A stretch of DNA of 35,092 bases, taken from assembly GCA_018645065.1 (NCBI GenBank), contig JABGPF010000017.1, forward strand, positions 1-35,092, read 5' to 3'. Numbering within the stretch: position 1 is the stretch's first letter; every line of letters starts with the position of its first letter. Source of the DNA: Phycisphaerales bacterium. Lineage in GTDB: Bacteria > Planctomycetota > Phycisphaerae > SM23-33. The notes under the pieces are model-generated. The model saw only the letters and a list, made by a program, of their open reading frames with translations, was not told the DNA's origin and ran no database searches. A program made the translations under genes and the position numbers. Positions 8,394 through 15,715 of this stretch are shown in pieces.

Positions 8394-9005
8394 TCACAAA
8401 GACAGCGAATCCATTTCGTAACTTCCCCATGTGAACTCACTGTCCACATGCGCCCATATCTGCTCGACCGGGTCGTTTGTCACCATGCATCGCAGCAGTC
8501 CGACCGCCACCGGGCGCAACACGAGCATCGCGGGGCCCTCTTTGTGGCGTTTGAGTATATTTTTAATCGCAGCGCGAAGGCGTTGCTGCGCTTCGTCGAG
8601 AGTCTCACCGCCCGGTGGGCGCACGCTCGAAGGCGAATCGATCCACTGGCGAACCAACTTGGGCTGGCGACGTTTCAGCTCTTCACGCGTCAGGCCCTGC
8701 CACAAACCGTAATCCAATTCGTGAAGGTCCGGATCGGTGCGAACTTTCGCTCCAATCGCCTCGGCGACCAGATCGGCGGTCTGACGCTCGGACTCACTAT
8801 CGCAAGCGTAAACCGAGCATACGCCCGAACCGCAGGCTGCAAGCTCATCAGCCACTTGCGACACCGCCACCGCGCCGTCGTCAGTCAGCGGAGCGCCTGG
8901 AAGCGATTCGATACGATCCTGGACCTCCCAGATAGTCTGCCCGGTCTGGACCACAAACAGCTTCAATATCTTACTTTTATTGCTTACGTTCAATTCGTGC
9001 CTCAA
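8394..9005 (-). CDS. Histidine-phosphatase-fold protein lacking catalytic residues
   Basis: The 203-residue protein has the outline of a phosphoglycerate-mutase-like histidine phosphatase: a first strand leading into a WE..DRI..LPGAPLTDDG segment, then HELDYGLWQGLTREEL and RPPGGETLDEAQQR. Yet the catalytic RHG is QTG (Gln20-Thr21-Gly22), the later arginine of the QRALQTA motif aligns with Ser72, and the second histidine of SHGG aligns with Pro165. Only the acid Glu96 remains. It is therefore probably inactive as a phosphatase and may bind or regulate. The start is TTG at 9005, four bases after the rpe stop; a TTG four codons later is an alternative. It sits between rpe and accD. Confidence 0.72.
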   Translation of the reverse strand: MRHELNVSNKSKILKLFVVQTGQTIWEVQDRIESLPGAPLTDDGAVAVSQVADELAACGSGVCSVYACDSESERQTADLVAEAIGAKVRTDPDLHELDYGLWQGLTREELKRRQPKLVRQWIDSPSSVRPPGGETLDEAQQRLRAAIKNILKRHKEGPAMLVLRPVAVGLLRCMVTNDPVEQIWAHVDSEFTWGSYEMDSLSL

Positions 9006-9009
9006 TTAC

Positions 9010-9714
9010 TCACCGACATCCGAGCCTTAGATCGTCAATGGCCCGCCCCACGTTGTCGGCTCGGAATATACTGCTGCCGGCTACGAATACGTCCGCACCG
9101 GCCTGTGCGCATTTCGCGATAGTTTGCGAGTCTACTCCACCGTCGACCTGCAAACGCTGCTCCGGGCGGAGCATACCGCGCAAGATCGTTATTTTATCCA
9201 GCATATCGTCCATGAACGCCTGTCCGCCATAACCGGGCTCCACCGTCATCACAAGCACCAGGTCAACCGAGTCGATAACTTCCGCCAGCGACTCAGCGGG
9301 CGTTCCAGGGCGAACCGAAACACCGGCGCCCAGCCCCAACTCGCCAAGACGCCTGATCAGCGTCATAGGTTCGTCAGTCGTTTCGATATGAAACGTGATG
9401 CTGTCGGCTCCGACTTCGGCGAAGCGTTCGATGTAATACGCCGGATCGGTCACCATTATATGCACATCGAGCACTGCGTCGGTGTGCTTTCTGATCGACT
9501 TAACCACCGGCGGGCCCATCGACAGGTTGGTCACAAAATGACCGTCCATAACGTCAACGTGTATCACGTCGGCTCCGGCGGCGAGCACCGAGTCGATCTC
9601 GCGACCGACGTTGGCGAAATCGCACGCCAGCAGCGAGGGCGCAATCACAGACCGTCCTGTGAATCCCCCCCACGGGTTGCCTCGTTCATTTTGGATATCA
9701 ATCACCTCAGACAT
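9010..9714 (-). CDS. rpe: Ribulose-phosphate 3-epimerase
   Basis: The product is a TIM-barrel epimerase that interconverts ribulose 5-phosphate and xylulose 5-phosphate in the pentose phosphate pathway. The motifs are in place: IAPSLLACDFAN, the metal ligands in VIHVDVMDGHFV (His, Asp), LDVHIMV, MTVEPGYGGQAF, and VDGGV with the catalytic Asp. I prefer the ATG at 9714; GTG and TTG codons at 9717 and 9720 are in frame but fall in a hairpin arm. A short N-terminal extension of about 20 residues precedes the family start. It lies between pgk and the degenerate phosphatase gene and is probably co-transcribed with both. Confidence 0.93.
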   Translation of the reverse strand: MSEVIDIQNERGNPWGGFTGRSVIAPSLLACDFANVGREIDSVLAAGADVIHVDVMDGHFVTNLSMGPPVVKSIRKHTDAVLDVHIMVTDPAYYIERFAEVGADSITFHIETTDEPMTLIRRLGELGLGAGVSVRPGTPAESLAEVIDSVDLVLVMTVEPGYGGQAFMDDMLDKITILRGMLRPEQRLQVDGGVDSQTIAKCAQAGADVFVAGSSIFRADNVGRAIDDLRLGCR

Positions 9715-9716
9715 CA

Positions 9717-9762
9717 CCAAAGCCCATCAGCCGTTCGATTAGCACCGGCCGCTGGGCTTTGG
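9717..9762 (-). promoter_or_regulatory. Hairpin in the pgk-rpe gap, abutting the rpe start
   Basis: CCAAAGCCCA and TGGGCTTTGG form a perfect 10-bp inverted repeat (9717-9726 and 9753-9762), and an inner GCCG/CGGC pair extends the stem. On the minus strand the 3' arm ends two bases before the rpe ATG, so it could hide the ribosome-binding region. No T-run follows, so it is unlikely to be a plain terminator. Confidence 0.6.
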
Positions 9763-9788
9763 TATATGACGTTATTATCGTGATTATG

Positions 9789-10997
9789 CTACTTCTGGTC
9801 AAGTACTTCGATGGGGCCCATCGGCTTGCCCTCGAGATACGTAAGCGACGCCCCACCACCGGTCGACACGTGGGTCATGCGATCGGCAAGGCCCATTTGA
9901 TCGACTGCCGCCGCCGAATCGCCTCCGCCAATTACACTTACGGCTCCGGCGTCAGTAGCGTCCGCCACCGCTTTTGCGATCGATTCAGTGCCGGTAGCGA
10001 ACGCGGGCTTCTCGAATACGCCCATCGGACCGTTCCAGATAACCGTTTTCGATGCGGTGATAATTGCACTGAACGCTTCGATCGATTTCGGGCCAATGTC
10101 CAGGCCCATCAGTCCGGCGGGGATGTTCACGCCGTCGTTGGGTATCGCAGCTCCGTTTGCGAAGTCGTCTGTGCAGACATGATCGCAAGGCAGGACGATT
10201 TTATCGCCCGCTCGGGCCAGCAGTTCCTTCATCGGCTCGACCTGGTCTTCCTCCAGCAGGCTGCTGCCGATCTCGGCGCCCTGGCTTTTCAGGAGCGTGA
10301 ACGCCATCCCGCCGCCGATGATGATCTTGTCGACCTTGTCAAGCAGCGTCGAGACGAGTTTGATTTTGTCGGACACTTTCGCTCCGCCCAGAATGGCGGT
10401 GAAAGGTCGTGCAGGTTCGGCGACGGCTTCGGCGAGATATTTGATCTCTTTTTCGACGAGGAATCCCGCAACTGCCGGTCCGCCGGCGGCTTGGACCGAC
10501 TTCGGGGCGCCCCACATTGAAGCGTGGTTGCGATGGCAGGTTCCAAACGCGTCGTTAACGTACACTTCGCCCAGGAGGGCTAGTTCGGCTCCGAAGGCTT
10601 CTACTTCGCCGACATCCTTGCTCTTTTCGCGCGGATCGAACCGCACGTTTTCCAGCAGCAGAACGTCACCGCCCTTTAGCCCGCCAACCATCGCAGCCGT
10701 TTCGGGTCCGGCGATCTGAGAGGGGCCCATTTTAACTTCACGGCCGAGCAGTTCGCTCAGGCGTGCAGCCACCGGAGCCAGTGAGAAGTCAGGGTTAACC
10801 TGCCCTTTCGGGCGTCCGAGATGGCTCATCAGGATCAGCGATCCGTTTGCTTCGAGCACTTTGTTAATCGACGGCAGCGCCGCCACTATTCGCTTATCGT
10901 TAGTGACTTTTCCGTCAGCCAGCGGGACATTGAAGTCCACTCGCATGAGTACTCTCTTGCCCGCTACGTCGATATCTGAAATCGTTTTTGTCGCCAT
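9789..10997 (-). CDS. pgk: Phosphoglycerate kinase
   Basis: The 402-residue protein is a full-length phosphoglycerate kinase, which makes ATP from 1,3-bisphosphoglycerate in glycolysis. Visible signatures include the N-terminal RVLMRVDFNVPL, the SHLGRPKG loop, LLLENVRFDPREK, FGTCHRNHASM, the ILGGAKVSDKI segment and the C-terminal nucleotide loop VSVIGGGDSAAAV with VSTGGGASLTYLEG. The ATG has AAGGA about ten bases upstream. A poor promoter candidate (TTGGGC 11045-11050, TATAAC 11020-11025, spacer 19) lies in front. It is the first gene of a group with rpe, the phosphatase-like gene and accD; gap is separate at 16639-17658. Confidence 0.96.
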   Translation of the reverse strand: MATKTISDIDVAGKRVLMRVDFNVPLADGKVTNDKRIVAALPSINKVLEANGSLILMSHLGRPKGQVNPDFSLAPVAARLSELLGREVKMGPSQIAGPETAAMVGGLKGGDVLLLENVRFDPREKSKDVGEVEAFGAELALLGEVYVNDAFGTCHRNHASMWGAPKSVQAAGGPAVAGFLVEKEIKYLAEAVAEPARPFTAILGGAKVSDKIKLVSTLLDKVDKIIIGGGMAFTLLKSQGAEIGSSLLEEDQVEPMKELLARAGDKIVLPCDHVCTDDFANGAAIPNDGVNIPAGLMGLDIGPKSIEAFSAIITASKTVIWNGPMGVFEKPAFATGTESIAKAVADATDAGAVSVIGGGDSAAAVDQMGLADRMTHVSTGGGASLTYLEGKPMGPIEVLDQK

Positions 10998-11078
10998 TAC
11001 AGTAATCCTTCTAGTCGTGGTTATACAATCCGGGCGTTCCTGCCGCCCAAGCGAAGTATTTTCGCAGAAAAGCCCCCA

Positions 11079-11107
11079 ATTTTCAAGCCAAGTTCACGCA
11101 CAGCCAG
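11079..11107 (+). repeat. 29-bp dispersed repeat, copy 1
   Basis: This begins ATTTTCAAGCCAAGTTC and recurs in the same orientation at 12333-12361, with the first 17 bases identical and a few changes after that. The two copies bracket most of the gene-free island. Confidence 0.75.
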
Positions 11108-11171
11108 TGCGAAGTGTGTGCGACACAAAAAGGGGGCAGCGTTAAAACGACCAACGACAACGGCTTTTTAA

Positions 11172-11285
11172 ACCACGGATAACACTGATAGCACGAATAT
11201 AAAACGGCAAACGGGAAGCGTCTACGCCTTCGGCTTCGTCGCCTCAAGACGGCAACGGCATATGCTACGGATTTCCACGGATAGT
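11172..11285 (+). repeat. CACGGAT-type degenerate repeats
   Basis: AACCACGGATAACACTGATAG near 11172 and CTACGGATTTCCACGGATAG near 11265 belong to the CACGGAT(N) type of repeat, which I remember from intergenic DNA of environmental bacteria. Between them, AACGGCAAACGG at 11203-11214 matches, inverted, the CCGTTTGCCGTT at 209-220. Confidence 0.5.
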
Positions 11286-11656
11286 TGCAGTAAGCGATCC
11301 GATGACCTGAAAAGGCGATACTTTTGCATTTCTTTGCATAGCCGCACCAACTCGACTTTTGCGCTACTGTTAAGGCGTTTTTGCTCATTTCCCTCCATTT
11401 TTTCGCCCCGCCTTAGTACTGTTAAGTTATTAAAATGCCAAAATGTCCGTTTGAACGCTCATTTTGACGCCCCGAGCCGGGCGGTTTCCACCTTATATGA
11501 TTGCTGTATAACGCTTTACATATTGCTGAATACCGTTCATTGTTTCGCGCGATTTTGCACATTTTTGCATATTCCCGTGCAATACCATGGGCACCTCCCA
11601 CCCGCCAATCTTTGCAAATGCCTTCAAGTAAGCATTTTACAGATCGTGAAACATGA

Positions 11657-11686
11657 ATGCAAAAGCAATGCAAAAACGATGCAAAA
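11657..11686 (+). repeat. Three 11-bp iterons with ATGCAAAA core
   Basis: ATGCAAAA occurs at 11657, 11668 and 11679, exactly 11 bp apart, and the complementary TTTTGCAT occurs at 11322 and 11563, with near copies TTTTGCAC at 11553 and CTTTGCAT at 11332. A-tracts phased near one helical turn would bend DNA. The run sits 13 bp left of the 24-bp inverted repeat. Confidence 0.7.
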
Positions 11687-11699
11687 AAAACGACCGCAG

Positions 11700-11769
11700 A
11701 AAGCTGCCAAGCCGCAAGCGGCGACCACCGTTTCCCCACATGTCCCGCCGCTTGCGGCTTGGCAGCTTT
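11700..11769. repeat. Perfect 24-bp inverted repeat
   Basis: The arms are 11700-11723 (starting AAAGCTGCCAAGCCG) and 11746-11769, perfectly complementary, around a 22-base loop that contains CCCCACATG. No T-run follows on either strand, so it is not a standard terminator. It may be a small hairpin element or a structured RNA. Confidence 0.9.
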
Positions 11770-11843
11770 GATATCGCATGGATCCCATAGACGCACCCGG
11801 AAGAACTGCGTCGCAGTTGCCTTCTCCACCGTCTTGAACCCAC

Positions 11844-11938
11844 CCCCGGGAACGCCGATCTCCCGATCGGCTTTTAGAAAAAGGGCGTTAGGCCGGTGAG
11901 TCTGCTCAGGGCCAATCAGGAGATTGGCGTTCCCGGGG
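11844..11938. repeat. Inverted pair of 27-bp hairpin units
   Basis: Arms 11844-11870 (CCCCGGGAACGCCGATCTCC...) and 11912-11938 are complementary except for three positions, all transitions. Each arm is itself a small hairpin: GCCGATC-TCCC-GATCGGC on the left and CCAATC-AGGA-GATTGG on the right. This is the form expected of two REP-like units in opposite orientation. Confidence 0.82.
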
Positions 11939-12265
11939 ACATGGGTAACACTTTTACCGTAAAAAGGATCGGAACTATCTATACCTTTCTTTGCGTTCTA
12001 TTCGGGCAATAGTGGAAGGCCCAACTCGGCGGGGATGTCATTATGCTTCTTGGTTGCGGTTTGGATTTCCCTTTAGGCGGCAACCAGACCCGTGTGCCCA
12101 GCCGCAATTTGATGATCGGTTCTGGTTTGGCGGTGCTGACGCCTCGAGAGATATCCGGGTTAGGATTCGGGCTTCTATTTTCAACTTCCCACCGCCTGTT
12201 TTCTCGCACAGTGCGGCGCCACAGAATTTAACATCTACAAAAACCCCTATAAAACAAGACTCAAA

Positions 12266-12331
12266 CCCCTTAATTGATAATTTAAGGGGCCGACCCCTAT
12301 GCCTCCCCTATGCCTCCCCCCCTATGCCTCC
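12266..12331. repeat. G-rich palindromes and short tandem repeat
   Basis: CCCCTTAA (12266-12273) pairs with TTAAGGGG (12282-12289); overlapping it, AGGGG-CCGA-CCCCT occupies 12285-12298. Directly after come three copies of CCCCTATGCCTC with variable C-runs, to about 12331. The AGGGGNCNNACCCCT palindrome resembles motifs I recall beside REP-associated transposases; no such gene is present. Confidence 0.6.
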
Positions 12332-12332
12332 C

Positions 12333-12361
12333 ATTTTCAAGCCAAGTTCGCACACAGACAG
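12333..12361 (+). repeat. 29-bp dispersed repeat, copy 2
   Basis: This is the second copy of the repeat at 11079-11107, in direct orientation, 1254 bp away. Confidence 0.75.
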
Positions 12362-12389
12362 GGCAAAGGCATTCTGGAACCAAACGCCC

Positions 12390-12409
12390 ACGGCCTTGCC
12401 ACAGAGATC
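12390..12409 (-). repeat. 20-bp piece of the window-start CTCTGTG repeat
   Basis: The reverse complement, GATCTCTGTGGCAAGGCCGT, is identical to 40-59 and 147-166, so the same family is present in two intergenic regions 12 kb apart. Confidence 0.8.
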
Positions 12410-12541
12410 CTAGCGCAACCGTCGGCTGCAACCAAATCTAAAAACCAGATGGGGATTACACATAATACAACGATCATCATGCATGCAGAGCTTTTCTACC
12501 GAGCCGTTCTGCCCCCTTTTCTTTTCCATTCGCTATTAATT

Positions 12542-13171
12542 TCAGTTACGAATCAGTTTCCATATCATTTTCTGTAGAGCCTGCGGATGCTCGATACTTC
12601 GCCACACAATTTCCATATTACTTGATGCTGATGTCGAAAACCCCAATCCCCCTACATCCAGCAAACGTCCCATAATATCTTGCTGCATACGAACCTCTCT
12701 CAAATGAGCAACAGGGATCTCTGTCAAATGACGGGAGAAAATACCCGTTTTTTTCTGGATCATTTGATCGGTAACACGATAACGCGTGCATCTTCGGCCT
12801 ATTTCAGACAGTAATATACCCAGTGACGATGCAGCCATCACGAACATACCACTTCCAATATCAGGTAAAACGAAGCACATTATCAGCCCAATAAAAAGAA
12901 GCAATCCACACAGAATATACAGAGAAATAGATCCTTTCCACGATGGAACCCCTTCCCATAAAATGCGAGCGGGTGGCTGAGATGATGCGGATTGCCCTGA
13001 AACTTCTATTGCCGTCCTGGAGGATAATTCCGCTTGCACGGGGGGATTTATCGAAGCCGGTTCTGGAACTAACGCCACATTACCGCAGTTTGGACATGTG
13101 TCACTCTGGCCAGCCATACCATCAGGTGAAGCCATTGGAGCTTGGCATCTTGGGCATCCGTAGTAGATCAT
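12542..13171 (-). CDS. Zinc-ribbon and PH-domain membrane protein
   Basis: The 209-residue protein opens with a zinc ribbon (CPRCQAPM, then CPNCGNVAL, about residues 6-35), has a polar linker, two adjacent hydrophobic segments (about 82-118) and a C-terminal bacterial PH-like domain (YRVTDQMIQKKTGIFSRHLTEIPV, then HLREVRMQQDIMGRLLDVG). The latter is typical of the YdbS/bPH_2 family of membrane-associated proteins of unclear role. The start is ATG at 13171 with AGGAAA upstream. It stands alone, between the gene-free island and a 364-bp gap, and no partner bPH_2 gene is next to it. The zinc ribbon and PH calls rest on visible motifs only. Confidence 0.72.
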   Translation of the reverse strand: MIYYGCPRCQAPMASPDGMAGQSDTCPNCGNVALVPEPASINPPVQAELSSRTAIEVSGQSASSQPPARILWEGVPSWKGSISLYILCGLLLFIGLIMCFVLPDIGSGMFVMAASSLGILLSEIGRRCTRYRVTDQMIQKKTGIFSRHLTEIPVAHLREVRMQQDIMGRLLDVGGLGFSTSASSNMEIVWRSIEHPQALQKMIWKLIRN

Positions 13172-13535
13172 TCAACGTTTCCTATACAATGGTAGACCAC
13201 AGTAATCCTGTGGGATCGTCCCTATCCCGACTGCTTGCAAATTTGACGATATGAGTATCGATTATCGATAAGTTGATAACAAGAAAAAATATTGGAGTTT
13301 TTGATCGCTCGTAGACACGGCGGGACGCCACTTCTACGGTACGCTCGCATTCGCTACCTGAAAGACAAATAGCCGTATATCGTTATGCAGCAATGGCTTA
13401 CACAGCCACTCCTTATATAAACAACCCTGTAAGCAAACCACAATGCCGCCAAAATCGATGCAACTTCTTTCTAGGCATGAGATAAAATAATTTTGGCCCT
13501 TTTTTCTTTCACACCGCCTCGGGGGAATTCCGGGG
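13172..13535. other. Intergenic stretch between PH-domain gene and ATPase
   Basis: This 364-bp gap has no credible gene. A small hairpin, CCACAG-TAATC-CTGTGG, lies at 13197-13213 just upstream of the PH-domain gene, and an ATCGAT-rich palindrome (TATCGATTATCGATA) lies near 13255. The AT content rises around 13260-13300. I could not place a convincing promoter. Confidence 0.5.
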
Positions 13536-14846
13536 TCATAACGGTAACTGCTCGCGATTGCCCAGTTGCGGTGTCGCGTACAAAGGCCAAAACACCAACT
13601 TCTGTTCCGGTAGTTCGCGATAAGGTCCGCTTTGAAGAACCCATCCCTGTTCGCAATTGGGATAAGTTTTAAGCATTAAATGCAAGCTTCGCAGTTGGCC
13701 CGCCGAGCCGGACTTAACTTCAACAGGATAAATCTTTCCACTTTGAACAGCCAGATAATCCACCTCTGCACTAGAGCTTTTGGCGGCGCGAGACCAGTAG
13801 TGCAACTGGCGAGTGTGCCACGCGATCATCTCCTGAGCGACAAACTGCTCAGCCAACCTCCCGCGATACATCGCCAGAAGATCCTCCCTGGCTAACTCAA
13901 CCTGGGCATCCATACCGCAAAGCCGCTGCATCAAACCGATATCAAGCATGCATGCTTTGAATCGCTTGCCGACAGATCCGCCCAACGGCAGGCCCGAAGG
14001 ATCGCAAGATGGGATCTTATGAATCACCTTGGCTTTAACGAGCAGATCGAACGCCTTTCGATTTGTTTTGTGGTTATGATCCCGGTCAAGATGGGTGTAT
14101 TTCAGTTGCTGGCCAACGGACTTGGCGGCCTGGGTAAATACGCTGTCCAAACATTCCACCGACACGCGCGGGGTGTATTTGTGGAAGTCCTGCTGATACG
14201 AATCGAGGATATCACTTTGCAACTTGAATGTCTCAAGGAACGAATTGCTGTCCCGATACGTTTTTACCGCCTCGGGCATTCCGCCAACGAGAAAGTAAGT
14301 TTTCAATTCCCGCAAAATATCATCTTGGATCAATGGCGACAACTCAGCCGGTGAGATCAAAAGTTTTTCCGCGATAACATCTTTACCCAAAGCCCCGAGA
14401 TATTCGTAAAACGTCATGGGGCAAAGGTGCAAGTATTGCACTCTACCGACCGGAACGGATATTTCGCCAAAGGCGAATTCCAATAACGAACCGGCCGCGA
14501 CAACATGCAGCTCAGGCATTTCTTCATAGAAATATCGAAGCGCCGTAATCGCTTCGGGGCAAGCCTGGATTTCATCGAGGAACAGTAATGTTTTCCCCGG
14601 CTCGACCCGCCCGGTAATAAACTCCAATGCCTGCAAAATGCGTTGGGGTACGAAGTCGGCCTGAAAATGCTTGCGGGCATCCTTGTGCAACTCGAGATTC
14701 ACCGTAGCGACATGATCAAATTGCTCGCCCAGCACTTTTTCGATAAGCCATGTCTTACCAACCTGCCTCGCGCCACGCACAATTAACGGTTTGCGACGAG
14801 GAGAATCTTTCCACCGCATCAATTGATTTTCAGCCAGCCGTTTCAT
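13536..14846 (-). CDS. AAA-family ATPase with DUF4143 domain
   Basis: The 436-residue product has an N-terminal P-loop (GARQVGKT, Lys31), Walker B LLFLDEIQ (Asp91-Glu92), AAGSLLEFA, and a C-terminal DUF4143 domain ending in a nuclease-like block EVDYLAVQSGKIYPVEVKSG. Such ATPases are common, often solitary and of unknown role; some have been linked to DNA handling or defence, unproven here. An ORF extending to 14948 would place 34 extra residues over the promoter; I use the ATG at 14846 because GAGG precedes it and a TTGTAT-17-TATAAT promoter ends about 25 bases upstream. These genes are often horizontally acquired, and the flanking repeat-rich DNA fits that. Confidence 0.85.
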   Translation of the reverse strand: MKRLAENQLMRWKDSPRRKPLIVRGARQVGKTWLIEKVLGEQFDHVATVNLELHKDARKHFQADFVPQRILQALEFITGRVEPGKTLLFLDEIQACPEAITALRYFYEEMPELHVVAAGSLLEFAFGEISVPVGRVQYLHLCPMTFYEYLGALGKDVIAEKLLISPAELSPLIQDDILRELKTYFLVGGMPEAVKTYRDSNSFLETFKLQSDILDSYQQDFHKYTPRVSVECLDSVFTQAAKSVGQQLKYTHLDRDHNHKTNRKAFDLLVKAKVIHKIPSCDPSGLPLGGSVGKRFKACMLDIGLMQRLCGMDAQVELAREDLLAMYRGRLAEQFVAQEMIAWHTRQLHYWSRAAKSSSAEVDYLAVQSGKIYPVEVKSGSAGQLRSLHLMLKTYPNCEQGWVLQSGPYRELPEQKLVFWPLYATPQLGNREQLPL

Positions 14847-14857
14847 TTCCAAATCCT

Positions 14858-14908
14858 CGATCCCATAATACAAGGGTATTATAGACGCCCCGATCCCATA
14901 ATACAAGG
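14858..14908 (-). promoter_or_regulatory. Sigma-70 promoter within an 18-bp direct repeat
   Basis: On the minus strand, TTGTAT (14901-14906), a 17-bp spacer and a perfect TATAAT (14878-14883) form a strong promoter for the ATPase gene. The 18-bp sequence CCTTGTATTATGGGATCG occurs twice, at 14891-14908 (covering the -35) and 14858-14875 (covering the start of the transcript), 33 bp or three helical turns apart. That is the layout of an operator for a repressor. Confidence 0.75.
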
Positions 14909-15006
14909 CAAATTCGGGAAAGTGTTCCCGAAATACAACCCATATCACTGAAAACTCCTGGCAACCAATAAATCTGCAGGCCGGGAAAACGAGGGAGCTT
15001 CGAGAA

Positions 15007-15684
15007 TTAATCCAGAGTTACTAACATGTCGGGCAGTTCGTTTACGTCGTCGTCTTGTCGGGGTAGGACCTCGCCCAGGCGCTGGCCGGCTGAGATAAGT
15101 GTCTTGCAGATCGCCTCGCTCATATCGCCTGCTCGCAAGGAGGCGGTTAGTTCGGCGCACAGTTCGTCCAACGCGGCCTGGCCGAGTTTTTCGGTTACCG
15201 CTTCGTCGGCGATTAACGCGGCGCAATGTTCATACAGCGACATGTACACAAGCAAGCCCGACCCGCCGGCGGTTCGGTGGACCCGATTGTCGAAGAAAAC
15301 CGCTCTGGCGCGTAACTGTACTTCATCGCTCATCTGTTGGCGCGGTGTGCAGAGGCGCCTGAGCCACCCGACGCGGCTTGCGACGACCGCTCCGACAATG
15401 AACCCCGCGACTATGCAGCCAAGCAGGATGCTCAGTTTCGCGATCCCGCTGGTTTGGCCCCAGCTATTCGGATCATCCACCGGATTGGGGACTAGCAAAT
15501 ACGCGACAGTCGCCAGAATGAGCCCAAACCACAGCCCGAGCATATCTTCGGCTCGATCATATCGTCCTGAGGCGGTAGCGAGAACCGGCACGATTTCCGC
15601 CGACGTATGCGATTCGGCTTCGATGATCGCGTCGTTGATTCGTTTAGTTTGTTCGTCGTTAAATATTTCTGATGCTTTTTTCAT
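15007..15684 (-). CDS. TPM-domain membrane protein (DUF477-like), second of pair
   Basis: The 225-residue protein opens with a TPM-like segment (residues about 7-35, IIEAESHTSAEIVPVLA), has hydrophobic stretches near 48-66 and 82-104, then a conserved AVFFDNRVHRTAGGSGLLVYMSLYEH block and a basic/acidic tail. It resembles the cytoplasm- or membrane-facing TPM proteins that usually follow the secreted TPM protein. The role in this family is uncertain; phosphatase activity has been reported for some plant members. ATG at 15684 follows GGAG at a good distance, so the longer frame to 15795 is not used. It follows its paralogue by 31 bp. Confidence 0.72.
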   Translation of the reverse strand: MKKASEIFNDEQTKRINDAIIEAESHTSAEIVPVLATASGRYDRAEDMLGLWFGLILATVAYLLVPNPVDDPNSWGQTSGIAKLSILLGCIVAGFIVGAVVASRVGWLRRLCTPRQQMSDEVQLRARAVFFDNRVHRTAGGSGLLVYMSLYEHCAALIADEAVTEKLGQAALDELCAELTASLRAGDMSEAICKTLISAGQRLGEVLPRQDDDVNELPDMLVTLD

Positions 15685-15715
15685 CGTCCTGCTCCGCCTG
15701 TATTTTCCCGCGAGA

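Larger units (their letters stand above)
10998..12541. other. Gene-free, repeat-rich intergenic island
   Basis: No frame in these 1.5 kb looks like a real gene: the longest (169 codons, plus strand) is Ser/Cys/Phe-rich and runs straight through an inverted repeat. The region instead holds the separately listed repeats. In order they are a 29-bp dispersed repeat, CACGGAT-type motifs, TTTTGCAT/ATGCAAAA motifs, a 24-bp perfect inverted repeat, a 27-bp imperfect inverted pair, G-rich palindromes and a short tandem repeat. The pgk promoter must lie at its left end. Confidence 0.75.

Noticed and set aside
11262-11771. 169-codon plus-strand frame in the gene-free island
   Set aside because: It crosses the 24-bp inverted repeat and the iterons and is Ser/Cys/Phe-rich with no recognisable domain; it looks like chance.
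12043-12231. Possible decayed C-terminus of a formylglycine-generating enzyme (GLGFGLL near the end)
   Set aside because: The resemblance is short and uses a single motif; no continuous frame or neighbouring gene supports it.
13471-13656. 61-codon minus-strand frame after the ATPase
   Set aside because: It overlaps the 3' end of the ATPase in another frame and shows no coding sign.
14847-14948. 34-residue N-terminal extension of the DUF4143 ATPase
   Set aside because: The DNA contains the -10 and -35 boxes and the direct repeat, and the later ATG has a proper ribosome site.
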